From assembly GCA_036488815.1 (NCBI GenBank), contig DASXGX010000147.1:1-64000 (forward strand): 64,000 bases of DNA, given 5' to 3'. The notes beneath the pieces are model-generated. The model was given only the letters and a program-made list of their open reading frames with translations, was not told the origin of the DNA and did not search any database. The translations under genes were made by a program, and so were the position numbers. The DNA is from Roseiarcus sp036488815 (GTDB lineage: Bacteria > Pseudomonadota > Alphaproteobacteria > Rhizobiales > Beijerinckiaceae). How positions within the stretch are numbered: position 1 is the first letter of the stretch; every line of letters starts with the position of its first letter. Below are positions 17,099 through 25,994 of the stretch, piece after piece.

Positions 17099-18567
17099 TC
17101 GGCATCACCGCATTCGGGGGCTATCTCCCGAGGCTTCGTCTGGCGCGTGAGGCCGCCGCGCAGGCCAACGCCTGGTACGCGCCGCAGTTCCTCAGCCGCA
17201 AGGGATCGCGCGCCGTCGCCAACTGGGACGAAGACAGCGTCACCATGGCCGTGGCCGCGGCGCGCGACTGCCTCGGGGCGTCGGAAGACCGTTCCCACGT
17301 CCGCAGCGTGCTGCTGGCGACCAACACACCCCCCTTTGCGGAGCGCCTCAATTCGGCGATCGTCTCGGGCGCGCTGACGCTCGACGACGCCGTCGAGGCG
17401 GCCGACCTCATTGGCTCGCAGCGCGTCGGGCTGGCGGCGATGACGCAGGCGGTCGCGCGTGCGAGCGCGTTCCGAGGCGACGTGCTCGTGCTCGCGGCCG
17501 ATCGTCGCAAAACCCGTCCCGGCAGTTCTCAGGAGCTCGAATACGGCGATGGCGCGGCCGCCGTGCTGATCGGTCGCGAGAAGGTTCTCGCCGAGTTCCT
17601 CGGCGCTTCGACAATGTCGGTCGATTTCGTCGATCGGTTTCGGGCGTCCGGCTCGGACATCGACTATCACTGGGAGGAGCGCTGGGTCCGCGACGAGGGC
17701 GTGAGCAAGATGGCGCCGCCTGTCATCGCCGAAGCGCTGCGTGAAGCTGGCGTCGCGGCGAGCGACGTCGATCATTTCCTGTTTCCGAGCGGCTTCGCGC
17801 GTATGGACGCGCAGGTCGCGAAATCCTGCGGCGTCCGCAGCGAGGCGATAGCCGATTCCCTTATGGACCGCATCGGCGATTGCGGCGCCGCGCATGGCAT
17901 GCTGATGCTCGCCCATGCGCTCGAGCGCGCGAAGCCCGGCCAGATCATCCTACTCGCCCAGTTCGGCAGCGGCGCGCAGGCCATCGTCTTGCGCGTCACG
18001 GAGGAGATCGATCGTTTCAGACCCGCGCGCGGCGTCTCGGAATGGCTGACACGCGGAAAAGAGATGCGCGACTACACGCGCTTTCTGTCGTTCGGCGGGC
18101 AGATCCAGCTCGAACGCGGCATGCGCGGCGAGCAGGACCGCAAGACGGCGCTGAGCACCGCCTGGCGGCATCGCACGGCGCTCCTCGGTCTCGTCGCGGG
18201 CAAGTGCCGCGTGACTGGCAGCGTGCACTATCCGCCCTCGCGCCTTTCTTACGACGCCGGCGCGCCGCTGCAGGACACGCAGGACCCCTACAAGCTCGCC
18301 GACCGCGCAGCGCGTGTGCTCAGCTGGTCGGCCGAATATCTCTCCTACAATCCCTCGCCGCCGCATCACTACGGACAGATCGATTTCGAGGGCGGCGGCC
18401 GCATCCTGATGGATTTCACCGACCTCGACGTCGGCGAGGTCGACGCGGGGACGCCAATGGAGATGGTGTTCCGCATCAAGGATCTCGACAGCGTGCGCGG
18501 CTACGTCAGGTACTTCTGGAAAGCCACGCCCGCGCGCGACGGCGTCGGCGCGATCAAGAACTCATAG
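17095..18567 (+). CDS. HMG-CoA-synthase-like thiolase-fold protein fused to a DUF35 OB-fold domain
   Basis: A 490-residue fusion. Residues 1 to about 320 form a thiolase-superfamily domain of HMG-CoA synthase type (GITAFGGYLPRLRL at the start, WDEDSVTMAVAAARDCLG, LEYGDGAAAVLIG, GDCGAAHGMLMLAHALE). The part where archaeal HMG-CoA synthases have their nucleophile (ACKAG) reads GSQRVG, and the FHQP histidine is replaced by FPSG, so classical condensation chemistry looks lost. Residues about 350-490 are a DUF35 domain: RTALLGLVAGKCRVTG in place of the zinc ribbon (one Cys only), then the OB fold with GRILMDFTDLD. It precedes an SCPx-type thiolase by 16 bp and may act as its partner. Confidence 0.78.
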   Translation: MIGITAFGGYLPRLRLAREAAAQANAWYAPQFLSRKGSRAVANWDEDSVTMAVAAARDCLGASEDRSHVRSVLLATNTPPFAERLNSAIVSGALTLDDAVEAADLIGSQRVGLAAMTQAVARASAFRGDVLVLAADRRKTRPGSSQELEYGDGAAAVLIGREKVLAEFLGASTMSVDFVDRFRASGSDIDYHWEERWVRDEGVSKMAPPVIAEALREAGVAASDVDHFLFPSGFARMDAQVAKSCGVRSEAIADSLMDRIGDCGAAHGMLMLAHALERAKPGQIILLAQFGSGAQAIVLRVTEEIDRFRPARGVSEWLTRGKEMRDYTRFLSFGGQIQLERGMRGEQDRKTALSTAWRHRTALLGLVAGKCRVTGSVHYPPSRLSYDAGAPLQDTQDPYKLADRAARVLSWSAEYLSYNPSPPHHYGQIDFEGGGRILMDFTDLDVGEVDAGTPMEMVFRIKDLDSVRGYVRYFWKATPARDGVGAIKNS

Positions 18568-18583
18568 CTGAAGGAGACCTCGC

Positions 18584-19786
18584 GTGGCGAACGGCATCAG
18601 GGACAAGGTCGCGATCCTCGGCATGGGATGCAGCCGATTTGGAGAGCGTTGGGATGCGAGCCCCGAGGATTTGATGCTCGAGGCCTACAACGAAGCCATG
18701 CGCGACGCGGGCATTACGCCCAATCAGCTCGATGCGGCATGGTTCTCGACGCACATGGACGATGTGGGAACCGGCCGGGGTGGCACGCCGCTGAGCATCG
18801 CGCTGCGGCTGCCTAATGTCGGCGTTACGCGGGTCGAGAACTTCTGCGCGGGTGGCTCAGAAGCAATTCGCGGCGCCGCCTACGCGGTCGCTGCCGGCGC
18901 GTGCGACATCGCCCTCGCGCTCGGCGTCGAGAAGCTGAAGGACACAGGCTACGGCGGCCTTCCGGTCGCAACGGTCGGAACGTACATCCCGCAATGGTAT
19001 CCGAACGCGGTGGCGCCCGCGAATTTCGCGCAGGTCGCGACGGCCTATCGCCATAAGCATCGTGTTGACGCCGGCACGCTCAAGCGCGCGATCGCGCATG
19101 TCTCTGTCAAGAGCCACGCGAACGGCGCCAAGAACCCGAAGGCGCATCTCCAGAAGCCAATCACCGAGGAGCAATGCCTGCGCGCGCCGACGATCGCCGA
19201 GCCGCTCGGCCTGTTCGACTGCTGCGGCGTTTCCGACGGCGCTGCGGCGGTGATCGTGACGACTCCCGACATCGCGCGAGGCCTGGGAAAGCGTGACCTT
19301 CTGACGTTCAAGGCGCTGCAAGTCGCCTGTTCGAACGGCTGGGAGCTTCAGGGCAACGGTTGGGACGGCAGCTATTTCCACACCACGCGAATCGCCGCGA
19401 AGAAGGCTTACGCCGAGGCGGGGATCGATCGGCCGCGCGAGCAAATCAGCATGACCGAGGTGCATGATTGCTTCTCGATCACGGAGCTCGTGACGATGGA
19501 GGACTTGTTCATCTCCGAAGAGGGGCGCGCCGTCCGTGACGTCCTCGACGGCGCCTATGACGCGGCCGGCCGAGTGCCCTGCCAGATCGACGGCGGGCTG
19601 AAATGCTTCGGCCATCCCGTCGGCGCCAGCGGCATTCGCATGCTCTATGAGATCTACCTGCAATTGCAGGGTCGCGCCGGCCCGCGTCAGCTCGCCGATC
19701 CGAGCATGGGTCTCATCCACAATCTCGGCGGCCAGCCCTCGCAAAACGTGTGTTCCGTGTCGATCATCGGGCGCGAGGGACTCTGA
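18584..19786 (+). CDS. SCPx/lipid-transfer-type thiolase
   Basis: A 400-residue thiolase that would cleave a 3-oxoacyl-CoA with CoA. All key parts are present: nucleophile Cys88 in VENFCAGGSEAIRG, His294 in TEVHDCFSITEL (the SCPx form) and His344 in CFGHPVGASG. Members of this branch favour 2-methyl-branched or sterol/isoprenoid 3-oxoacyl-CoA. The GTG start has AAGGAG 7 nt upstream. It stands next to the HMG-CoA-synthase-like/DUF35 protein; thiolase, HMG-CoA-synthase fold and DUF35 form one complex in archaea, so a complex is plausible here. Confidence 0.85.
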   Translation: MANGIRDKVAILGMGCSRFGERWDASPEDLMLEAYNEAMRDAGITPNQLDAAWFSTHMDDVGTGRGGTPLSIALRLPNVGVTRVENFCAGGSEAIRGAAYAVAAGACDIALALGVEKLKDTGYGGLPVATVGTYIPQWYPNAVAPANFAQVATAYRHKHRVDAGTLKRAIAHVSVKSHANGAKNPKAHLQKPITEEQCLRAPTIAEPLGLFDCCGVSDGAAAVIVTTPDIARGLGKRDLLTFKALQVACSNGWELQGNGWDGSYFHTTRIAAKKAYAEAGIDRPREQISMTEVHDCFSITELVTMEDLFISEEGRAVRDVLDGAYDAAGRVPCQIDGGLKCFGHPVGASGIRMLYEIYLQLQGRAGPRQLADPSMGLIHNLGGQPSQNVCSVSIIGREGL

Positions 19787-19789
19787 GCC

Positions 19790-20584
19790 ATGGAGCAGGT
19801 CGTTTTGCTGGACCGGCCGGCGCCCGGCGTGGCGCGCCTGGTCATCAACCGTCCCGCCAAGCGCAACGCGATCGATCATGCGGTCAGGCAGGCGTTGATC
19901 GACGCGCTGGAGGCGCTCCGCGCCGACGCTTCGGTCCGGGCGCTCGTGCTCGGCGGCGCCGAAGGCGTCTTCTCTGCTGGGGGCGACCTTCCGAGCATGG
20001 CCGGTCTGAACGCCGACGAGGCGGCGAGCCGCATGGGCCACATCCACACCCTGTGCCGCGCGCTCGCCAATTCCGGCTATTCGATCGTCAGCGCCGTGGA
20101 GGGGATCGCGGCCGGCGCCGCCGTCGGCATGGCGCTGCTCGGCGATCATATCGTGATCGGCCGCGGCGCCCGCGTGTTGTTTCCGTTTCTGCGGCTCGGC
20201 CTCGCGCCCGATTGGGGACAACTGCTGACCCTGCCGCTTCGCGTCGGCAGGGCGACGGCGTGGCGTCTCGTGACCTCGTCCGATCCCGTATCGGGAGAGG
20301 AAGCGTTCCGGATCGGCCTCGCCGACCGACTTGTCGAGGATGCCGACGTGATGAGCGCCGCGGTCGCGGAAGCCGCGCGCCTCGCTCAACTGCCGCTCGA
20401 TGCGCTGCGTCGCACGCGCGATCGCCTCGCCTCGCCCTCGTCATCGCTCGCCGAAGAGCTCGCCCGTGAGGAGCGGGACCAGATCGCGTGCCTGACAGGC
20501 GCCGAATTCGACGAAGGCTACCGCGCGTTCATCAGCAAGCGCGCCCCCGATTTCGTCGGGCTCGCGCGCAAGGCGGCGCCATGA
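19790..20584 (+). CDS. Enoyl-CoA hydratase/isomerase family protein (second PaaG-like)
   Basis: A 264-residue crotonase: ARLVINRPAKRNAIDHA, GVFSAGGDLPSM (oxyanion loop), EGIAAGAAVGMALLGDHIVIG and FLRLGLAPDWGQLLTLP. The two catalytic glutamates of true hydratases are missing, and APDWG gives an Asp at the PaaG position, so isomerase or another crotonase reaction is more likely. It starts 3 bp after the thiolase stop, and its own stop overlaps the ATG at 20581. The C-terminus ends ISKRAPDFVG, as usual for the family. Confidence 0.8.
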   Translation: MEQVVLLDRPAPGVARLVINRPAKRNAIDHAVRQALIDALEALRADASVRALVLGGAEGVFSAGGDLPSMAGLNADEAASRMGHIHTLCRALANSGYSIVSAVEGIAAGAAVGMALLGDHIVIGRGARVLFPFLRLGLAPDWGQLLTLPLRVGRATAWRLVTSSDPVSGEEAFRIGLADRLVEDADVMSAAVAEAARLAQLPLDALRRTRDRLASPSSSLAEELAREERDQIACLTGAEFDEGYRAFISKRAPDFVGLARKAAP

Positions 20585-21366
20585 CCGAGTTCCAGGAAGA
20601 GCCCTGCGTCGTGACGGAGCGCCGCGACGCCGTCGGCGTCGTGCGTCTGAACCGGCCGCAGCGCCGCAACGCGCTCGATCTGCCGATGCGCCGCGCGATC
20701 GCCGAGGCGTTTGGCGAACTCGGCGCCGATAGCCGTGTGCGCGCCATCGTCGTCACCGGCGCCGACGACATCTTCGCGGCCGGCGCCGACCTGAACCTAC
20801 TGGTCGACAAGGGCTCCCAGCAGGTCGCTGACATCGATCTCGGCCAATATTGGGCCCCGGTCGCCAATTGCCCGAAGCCGACCCTCGCCGCGGTGAGCGG
20901 CTTCGCGCTCGGCGCCGGCTGCGAACTCGCCCTCATGTGCGACATCATCGTCGCGGATCCCAGCGCGCGCTTCGGGCAACCGGAAATCGGCGTCGGCATC
21001 ATGCCCGGTGCGGGCGGGGCGCAGCGGCTGATCCGCACCGTAGGCAAGCAGGTCGCGAGCCTCATGTTGCTGACGGGGGAGCCGCTGACCGCAGAGCGGG
21101 CGTTCCATCTCGGCCTCGTCGCGACGCTCGCCGAAAGCGGCCAGGCGCTCGCGGTGGCCACGCAACTCGCCGCGAAGATCGCCCGCATGCCGGCCAAGGC
21201 GGCCGCCGCGATTCGGCGGACGCTCCGCCTCGGCGCCGACTTGCCGCTCGAGGCGGCGCTCGCGCTCGAGAACCGCGAATTTCTTCTGCTCTTCGACACC
21301 GCGGACAAGAGCGAAGGGATGCGCGCGTTTCTCGAAAAGCGGCGGCCGCAATTCCGCGGCGAGTGA
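20581..21366 (+). CDS. Enoyl-CoA hydratase with complete Glu/Glu active site
   Basis: A 261-residue crotonase with both catalytic glutamates: Glu115 in ALGAGCELALMCDII and Glu135 in FGQPEIGVGIMPGAGG. It should therefore hydrate a trans-2-enoyl-CoA to the 3-hydroxyacyl-CoA, in the manner of PaaF or FadB. The other motifs (VRLNRPQRRNALD, IFAAGADLN) are standard. ATGA overlap with the preceding crotonase couples their translation, and the 3-hydroxyacyl-CoA dehydrogenase follows after 16 bp, giving hydration and oxidation in consecutive genes. Confidence 0.87.
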   Translation: MTEFQEEPCVVTERRDAVGVVRLNRPQRRNALDLPMRRAIAEAFGELGADSRVRAIVVTGADDIFAAGADLNLLVDKGSQQVADIDLGQYWAPVANCPKPTLAAVSGFALGAGCELALMCDIIVADPSARFGQPEIGVGIMPGAGGAQRLIRTVGKQVASLMLLTGEPLTAERAFHLGLVATLAESGQALAVATQLAAKIARMPAKAAAAIRRTLRLGADLPLEAALALENREFLLLFDTADKSEGMRAFLEKRRPQFRGE

Positions 21367-21382
21367 ACAGGATTCTTGCACG

Positions 21383-22900
21383 ATGGATGAACGCAAACGC
21401 CTCCGCATCGGCGTGATCGGCGCCGGGACGATGGGTCGCGGCATCGTTCAACTGTTCGCCCAGGCCGGGTATGACGTGCTCTGCTTCGACGAGCAACCCG
21501 GCGCCGCGGCGCAGGGGATCGCCGCTGTCCTCGACACGCTCGAAAAGCTCGCGGCGAAGGGTCGTGTCACGGCGGCCGATCTCATCGACATCCGCAACCG
21601 CATGTCCGCTTGCGCCGCGCTCGCCGATCTCGCCGGCTGCGACGTCGTCGTTGAGGCGATCGTCGAGGATCTTGCAGTGAAGCGCGCGCTGTTCGCCGCG
21701 CTCGAACAGATCGTGGCGCCGCAGGCGATCCTCGCCACCAACACGTCCTCGCTCGGCGTCGCCGAGATTGCGTCGGCCTGCCGCCGTCCTGAACGCGTCG
21801 CCGGACTGCATTTCTTCAATCCCGTGCCGCTGATGAAGATCGCCGAGGTGATCGCCGCCGTGCGCACCGCGCCGGCCGCGGTGGCGGAGCTGAGGGAGTT
21901 GGTGGAGCGGGCAGGGCACAAGGCGGTCGTCGTCGCTGATCAGCCCGGCTTCCTCGTCAATCACGCTGGACGCGGGCTCTATACGGAAGGGCTGCGCATC
22001 GTCGAGGAATGCGTCGCTTCGCCCGCCGACGTCGACGACGTGCTGCGCGAGGGGCTCGGCTTTCGCATGGGGCCGTTCGAGCTGCTGGATCTCACCGGTC
22101 TCGACGTGTCGTCCAAAGTTATGACCTCCATCTATGCGCAGTTCCAGGAGGAGCCGCGCTTCCGTCCGTCCTCGCTGGCGCCGCCGCGGGTCGCCGCGGG
22201 CCTCTATGGCCGGAAGAGCGGAGAAGGCTGGTATCGCTACGAGAACGGCCAGAAGATCGCGCCGTCGCGATCAGCGCCGCCGCCTTTGCGTGCGGGTCTG
22301 TCGCTCTGGATTGATCCTTCCGCGCGCGGCCTTGCGGACCTTGCGACGCTCGCGCGCCAAGCCGACGCGCGTTGCATCGACGATCCCGCGCGCGCCGACG
22401 TCTGTCTCGTTCAGCCGATCGGCGAGGACGCGACGAGCGCCGCGCTGCGCCTCGGCATCGATGCGTCGCGCTGCCTCGCCGTCGATCCGATCACGCCCTT
22501 CGCGCAACGGCGCACCCTGATGCTGACCGTCGTGACCAGGCCGGAGGCGCGCGACGCGGCGCATGCGCTGCTCGCGAGCGACGGGGTTCCCGTCACGATC
22601 ATCGGCGACAGCGTCGGTTACATCGCCCAGCGCGTCATCGCGACAATCGTCAATATCGCGGCCAACATCGCTCAGCGCGGCATCGCGGCCGTCGATGATC
22701 TTGAAGCCGCGGTCAGGCTCGGGCTCGGCTATCCCTTGGGGCCGCTCACCTGGGGCGACCGCGTCGGCGGCGCGGTCATCCTCGAAATCCTGCGCGGCCA
22801 ATTGAGCGCGACCGGAGATCCGCGCTACCGGCCGAGCCTCTGGATCGCCCGCCGCGTCGCGCTCGGCGTCTCCCTGCTGACGCCAGACGCCGCTCGGTGA
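21383..22900 (+). CDS. 3-hydroxyacyl-CoA dehydrogenase (PaaH-like)
   Basis: A 505-residue NAD-dependent dehydrogenase. The Rossmann domain starts IGVIGAGTMGRGIVQLFAQAGY, with DVVVEAIVEDLAVK, TNTSSLGVAEIA and GLHFFNPVPLMKIAEVI (catalytic His in the last). The first C-terminal domain runs to about residue 300 (DQPGFLVNHAGRGLY, GPFELLDLTGLD, GRKSGEGWYRY). A second, shorter C-terminal unit at about 390-505 (GDSVGYIAQRVIATIVNIAA, GLGYPLGPLTWGD) gives the length typical of PaaH/HbdA-type enzymes. It converts 3-hydroxyacyl-CoA to 3-oxoacyl-CoA, feeding the thiolase at 18584. Confidence 0.88.
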   Translation: MDERKRLRIGVIGAGTMGRGIVQLFAQAGYDVLCFDEQPGAAAQGIAAVLDTLEKLAAKGRVTAADLIDIRNRMSACAALADLAGCDVVVEAIVEDLAVKRALFAALEQIVAPQAILATNTSSLGVAEIASACRRPERVAGLHFFNPVPLMKIAEVIAAVRTAPAAVAELRELVERAGHKAVVVADQPGFLVNHAGRGLYTEGLRIVEECVASPADVDDVLREGLGFRMGPFELLDLTGLDVSSKVMTSIYAQFQEEPRFRPSSLAPPRVAAGLYGRKSGEGWYRYENGQKIAPSRSAPPPLRAGLSLWIDPSARGLADLATLARQADARCIDDPARADVCLVQPIGEDATSAALRLGIDASRCLAVDPITPFAQRRTLMLTVVTRPEARDAAHALLASDGVPVTIIGDSVGYIAQRVIATIVNIAANIAQRGIAAVDDLEAAVRLGLGYPLGPLTWGDRVGGAVILEILRGQLSATGDPRYRPSLWIARRVALGVSLLTPDAAR

Positions 22901-22973
22901 AGCCGCGCCTTTCCATATCCGCGCGCCGGTCGGCGGGGTGGGTTGAGCCATCACAGGACGAGGAACTGACGAG

Positions 22974-24290
22974 ATGAGCGAGAACACGAACGGCCTCCAC
23001 TACGACGCGATCGTCATCGGCGCGGGCGCCGGCGGCATGACTGCGACGGCTCGTCTCGTGTCGACGGGCAAGAAGGTCCTGCTCGTCGAGCGCCTCGGGC
23101 GGCTCGGCGGCAGGGCCTCGAGCGAGGAGGTCGACGGACACATCGTCAACGTCGGGGCGATCGCGATCGAACGCGGAGGCGTGTTCGAAGAGACCTTCGC
23201 ACTGCTCGACGTGCCGCTCGATTTGCGCGAGCCCAATCCGGCGACCGTCTTCTTCATCGACGGCAAGGTCATCAACGCGGGCAAAGGCGGCTGGGGTCTT
23301 CTCCTCGGCACGTTCACAAAACAGGCGGCCAAGATCGGCGCGAAATTCGCCGACGCCCGCGGCGGCGATCTTCCCGAAGCCAAGCTGACGACGGCGGAGT
23401 GGCTGTCGGCCTACACGACCAATGCGACGGTCCATGCGATCTTCCGCAATCTGTGCGCCGCAATTTTCGCCGCCAATTCCGACGAACTGCCCGCCCGCGC
23501 CTTTCTCACCTATTTTGCGGTCAAGGGCGCGTTCAAGCGCTTCGGCTTTTGCTCGCGCGGAACGATCGGCATCTGGAACGATCTCGGCGACGGCATTCGC
23601 CGGGCCGGCGGCGACATCTGGCTCAATGCGAGCGTCGCCGCGCTGCACGCCGAGCAGGGCCGCGTGACCGCGGTCGACATCGAGCGCGACGGCGTCGTGA
23701 CGCGCGTCGGCTGCAAGGTCCTCATCAGCAATATCGGTCCCGCCGCCACCGTGGCGCTGCCGGGCGCGGAAGCTTTCGGCGCCGAATATGTCGAGCACGC
23801 CAAGGCCAAGCAGCGCGCGTCGGCCAATATCGTGATCAACTTCGCCACGCGCACGCGCCTCATTGACGCGCCCGGCCTTCTCACCTTCGGACGCACGCGG
23901 CGTCTTTGCAATATGGGCGAACTGACAGCAACCTGCCCCGAACTGGCCCCGCCTGGTTGGCATCAATATGTCGCCTATGCCGTGCCGAAGCCCGCTATCG
24001 GCGACTTCGACGAGAAGTCCGAGATCGAGGCGTCGTTGCAGGATCTCAGGGACCTGTTCCCGGATTTCGCCGGCGCCAAGATGCTGTCGATTCGCGTGAT
24101 GCGCGACGCCTGGCCCGCGCAGCGCGCCTGCGCCGGTTTCGACCTCCCGCAGCAGACGCCGCTCGCCAATGTCTGGCACGTCGGCGACGCGGTGAAGGAC
24201 TATGGCGACGGCGGCACGCAGGCGTGCGCTTTCACGGCGCGCGAGGCGGTCAACAAGGCGTCCGCGCTGCTCGCGGCGGAGGCGGCATGA
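22974..24290 (+). CDS. FAD-dependent oxidoreductase of the phytoene-desaturase/amine-oxidase type
   Basis: A 438-residue flavoprotein. The N-terminal dinucleotide fold is YDAIVIGAGAGGMTATARL followed by VERLGRLGGRASS, the phytoene-desaturase-like GG doublet. The C-terminus has WHVGDAVKDYGDGGTQACAF, the usual FAD-closing motif. Family members desaturate or isomerise hydrophobic substrates such as carotenoids, and related proteins occur in catabolic clusters for cyclic acids. It begins 73 bp after the dehydrogenase and overlaps the next gene by ATGA. A ring desaturation or aromatisation step is an attractive guess only. Confidence 0.72.
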   Translation: MSENTNGLHYDAIVIGAGAGGMTATARLVSTGKKVLLVERLGRLGGRASSEEVDGHIVNVGAIAIERGGVFEETFALLDVPLDLREPNPATVFFIDGKVINAGKGGWGLLLGTFTKQAAKIGAKFADARGGDLPEAKLTTAEWLSAYTTNATVHAIFRNLCAAIFAANSDELPARAFLTYFAVKGAFKRFGFCSRGTIGIWNDLGDGIRRAGGDIWLNASVAALHAEQGRVTAVDIERDGVVTRVGCKVLISNIGPAATVALPGAEAFGAEYVEHAKAKQRASANIVINFATRTRLIDAPGLLTFGRTRRLCNMGELTATCPELAPPGWHQYVAYAVPKPAIGDFDEKSEIEASLQDLRDLFPDFAGAKMLSIRVMRDAWPAQRACAGFDLPQQTPLANVWHVGDAVKDYGDGGTQACAFTAREAVNKASALLAAEAA

Positions 24291-25993
24291 GCGACGTTCA
24301 AACACTTGCAACGGCGCTGCAGCGCGCCGGCCTCGTCGAGACGGCGCGCGCCTGCCTCAAGGCGCTTAGGGCTTCGCTCGACACGACGACCGTCGATCTC
24401 GCGCGCGCCTGTGGGCGGGACGAGCGCGGCTTCGGGGCCGGCGCCGACAGGCGCCAGATCGCGACGTTCGAACTCGCTTGGGCCGCTGCCGACGCGCTTG
24501 CGGCGGAAACCGCCGTGCTTGCGCTCGGGCCCGACGCTCGACCGCTCGATATCGGCCTTGGCCTGCTGTCCGCGGTCGATGCGATCGTCGCGGTGTCCGA
24601 CCGCCTGGATACCATCCGTCTCGATCTCGGCGAGGCGGCGCAGCCCACGCCGGATCTGCGTCACGACGCGGGCTTCCAAGCGTTGCGCCGTGCAGCGACC
24701 TGCTCGGATGCGCTCGAGGCGATCGGAATCGGCGTCGCCGAATCCGACGGCGAACTCGGCGCCGTCGAACTTTCCGAAGATAGTGTGGTCATTCAACAGA
24801 GCTTCCGGCGCTTCGCCGCCGACGTCGTCTCGCCGTTGGCCGAGAAAATCCATCGTCACGATCTGACGACGCCCGAAGCGATCCTGCAGGGCCTGCGCGA
24901 GATGGGCGCGTTCGGCCTGGCAATACCGGAGGCGTTCGGCGGCAGCGCGCAGCACGGGGGCGACGACACGGCTCGAATGCTGGTCGTCACCGAAGCGCTA
25001 TCGGAGCCCTCGCTCGGCGCCGCGGGTAGTCTCATCACGCGGCCGGAAATTCTCTGTCGCGCGCTGCTTGCCGGCGGCACGGGGGAACAGAAGGCGCATT
25101 GGCTGCCCCGGATTGCGTCGGGAGAAACGCTCTGCGCGATTGCGATTACCGAGCCGGACCATGGTTCGGACGTCGCTTCGCTGACCCTGCGCGCGGACAG
25201 GGTCGAAGGGGGTTGGCGCCTCAATGGCGCCAAGACGTGGTGCACCTTCGCGGGCAAGGCGCACCTGCTGATGGTCGTCGCAAGGACCAATCCCGACCGA
25301 TCGCTCGGACATCGCGGGCTCAGCCTGATGCTGGTGGAAAAAGCGTCTGACGACGGACACGCTTTCGACTTTCAGCAGCCCGAAGGCGGCCGTCTGACGG
25401 GACGCGCAATTCCGACGATCGGCTATCGCGGCATGCACTCGTATGATGTGAGCTTCCGTGATGTCTTCGTTCCCGACGACCATGTCGTCGGCGGCGACGC
25501 CGGGCTCGGCAAGGGTTTTTACTACACTATGTCCGGCATGGTCGGTGGGCGGATGCAGACCGCCGCGCGCGCCTGTGGCGTGATGCGCGCGGCCCTGCGC
25601 GCGGCGATCCGCTATACGGGCGATCGAAAAGTCTTCGGCGCCAACCTGCAATCCTACGGTCTCACGCGCGCAAAACTGGCGCGCATGGGCGCGAGGTTCG
25701 CGGTCTGCCGCCAGTTCGCCTACGCAGTGGCGCGTCTGGTGGACGCGGGCGAGGGGCGCATGGAGGCGAGCCTCGCGAAGCTGCTCGCGTGCCGGTCGGC
25801 CGAAATGGTCACGCGCGAGGCGCTGCAACTCCATGGCGGCATGGGTTACGCCGAGGAGACCGCGGTTAGCCGATACTTCGTCGACGCGCGCGTGCTATCG
25901 ATTTTCGAAGGCGCGGAGGAGACGCTCGCGCTCAAGGTCATCGCCCGCAGCCTGCTCGATCAGGCCTGGGACGCGCAAGGTAGGGCGGCCTGA
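24287..25993 (+). CDS. Acyl-CoA dehydrogenase with an extra N-terminal domain
   Basis: A 568-residue protein. Residues about 160-568 are an acyl-CoA dehydrogenase: AIAITEPDHGSDVASLTL, LNGAKTWCTFAGKA, SYDVSFRDVFVPDDHVVGG, LQLHGGMGYAEETAVSRYFVDARVLSIFEG, with the candidate catalytic Glu541 in FEGAEET. The first 150 residues are alanine-rich, predicted helical and not part of the standard fold (normal length is about 390). This places it among the enlarged dehydrogenases seen in aromatic and alicyclic acid pathways. It starts inside the stop of the FAD gene and is followed 1 bp later by the CoA transferase. Confidence 0.8.
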   Translation: MSDVQTLATALQRAGLVETARACLKALRASLDTTTVDLARACGRDERGFGAGADRRQIATFELAWAAADALAAETAVLALGPDARPLDIGLGLLSAVDAIVAVSDRLDTIRLDLGEAAQPTPDLRHDAGFQALRRAATCSDALEAIGIGVAESDGELGAVELSEDSVVIQQSFRRFAADVVSPLAEKIHRHDLTTPEAILQGLREMGAFGLAIPEAFGGSAQHGGDDTARMLVVTEALSEPSLGAAGSLITRPEILCRALLAGGTGEQKAHWLPRIASGETLCAIAITEPDHGSDVASLTLRADRVEGGWRLNGAKTWCTFAGKAHLLMVVARTNPDRSLGHRGLSLMLVEKASDDGHAFDFQQPEGGRLTGRAIPTIGYRGMHSYDVSFRDVFVPDDHVVGGDAGLGKGFYYTMSGMVGGRMQTAARACGVMRAALRAAIRYTGDRKVFGANLQSYGLTRAKLARMGARFAVCRQFAYAVARLVDAGEGRMEASLAKLLACRSAEMVTREALQLHGGMGYAEETAVSRYFVDARVLSIFEGAEETLALKVIARSLLDQAWDAQGRAA

Positions 25994-25994
25994 T

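Noticed and set aside
18857..20389. Long open frame (510 residues) on the minus strand, antisense to the thiolase and crotonase genes
   Set aside because: It is a shadow of the GC-rich plus-strand genes: rich in Arg, His and Gly, with no domain pattern, while the plus frame holds clear thiolase and crotonase motifs.
22776..24311. 511-residue minus-strand frame antisense to the FAD oxidoreductase
   Set aside because: Low-complexity Arg/Gly/Asp-rich composition and no ribosome site; the plus strand has an unmistakable flavoprotein.
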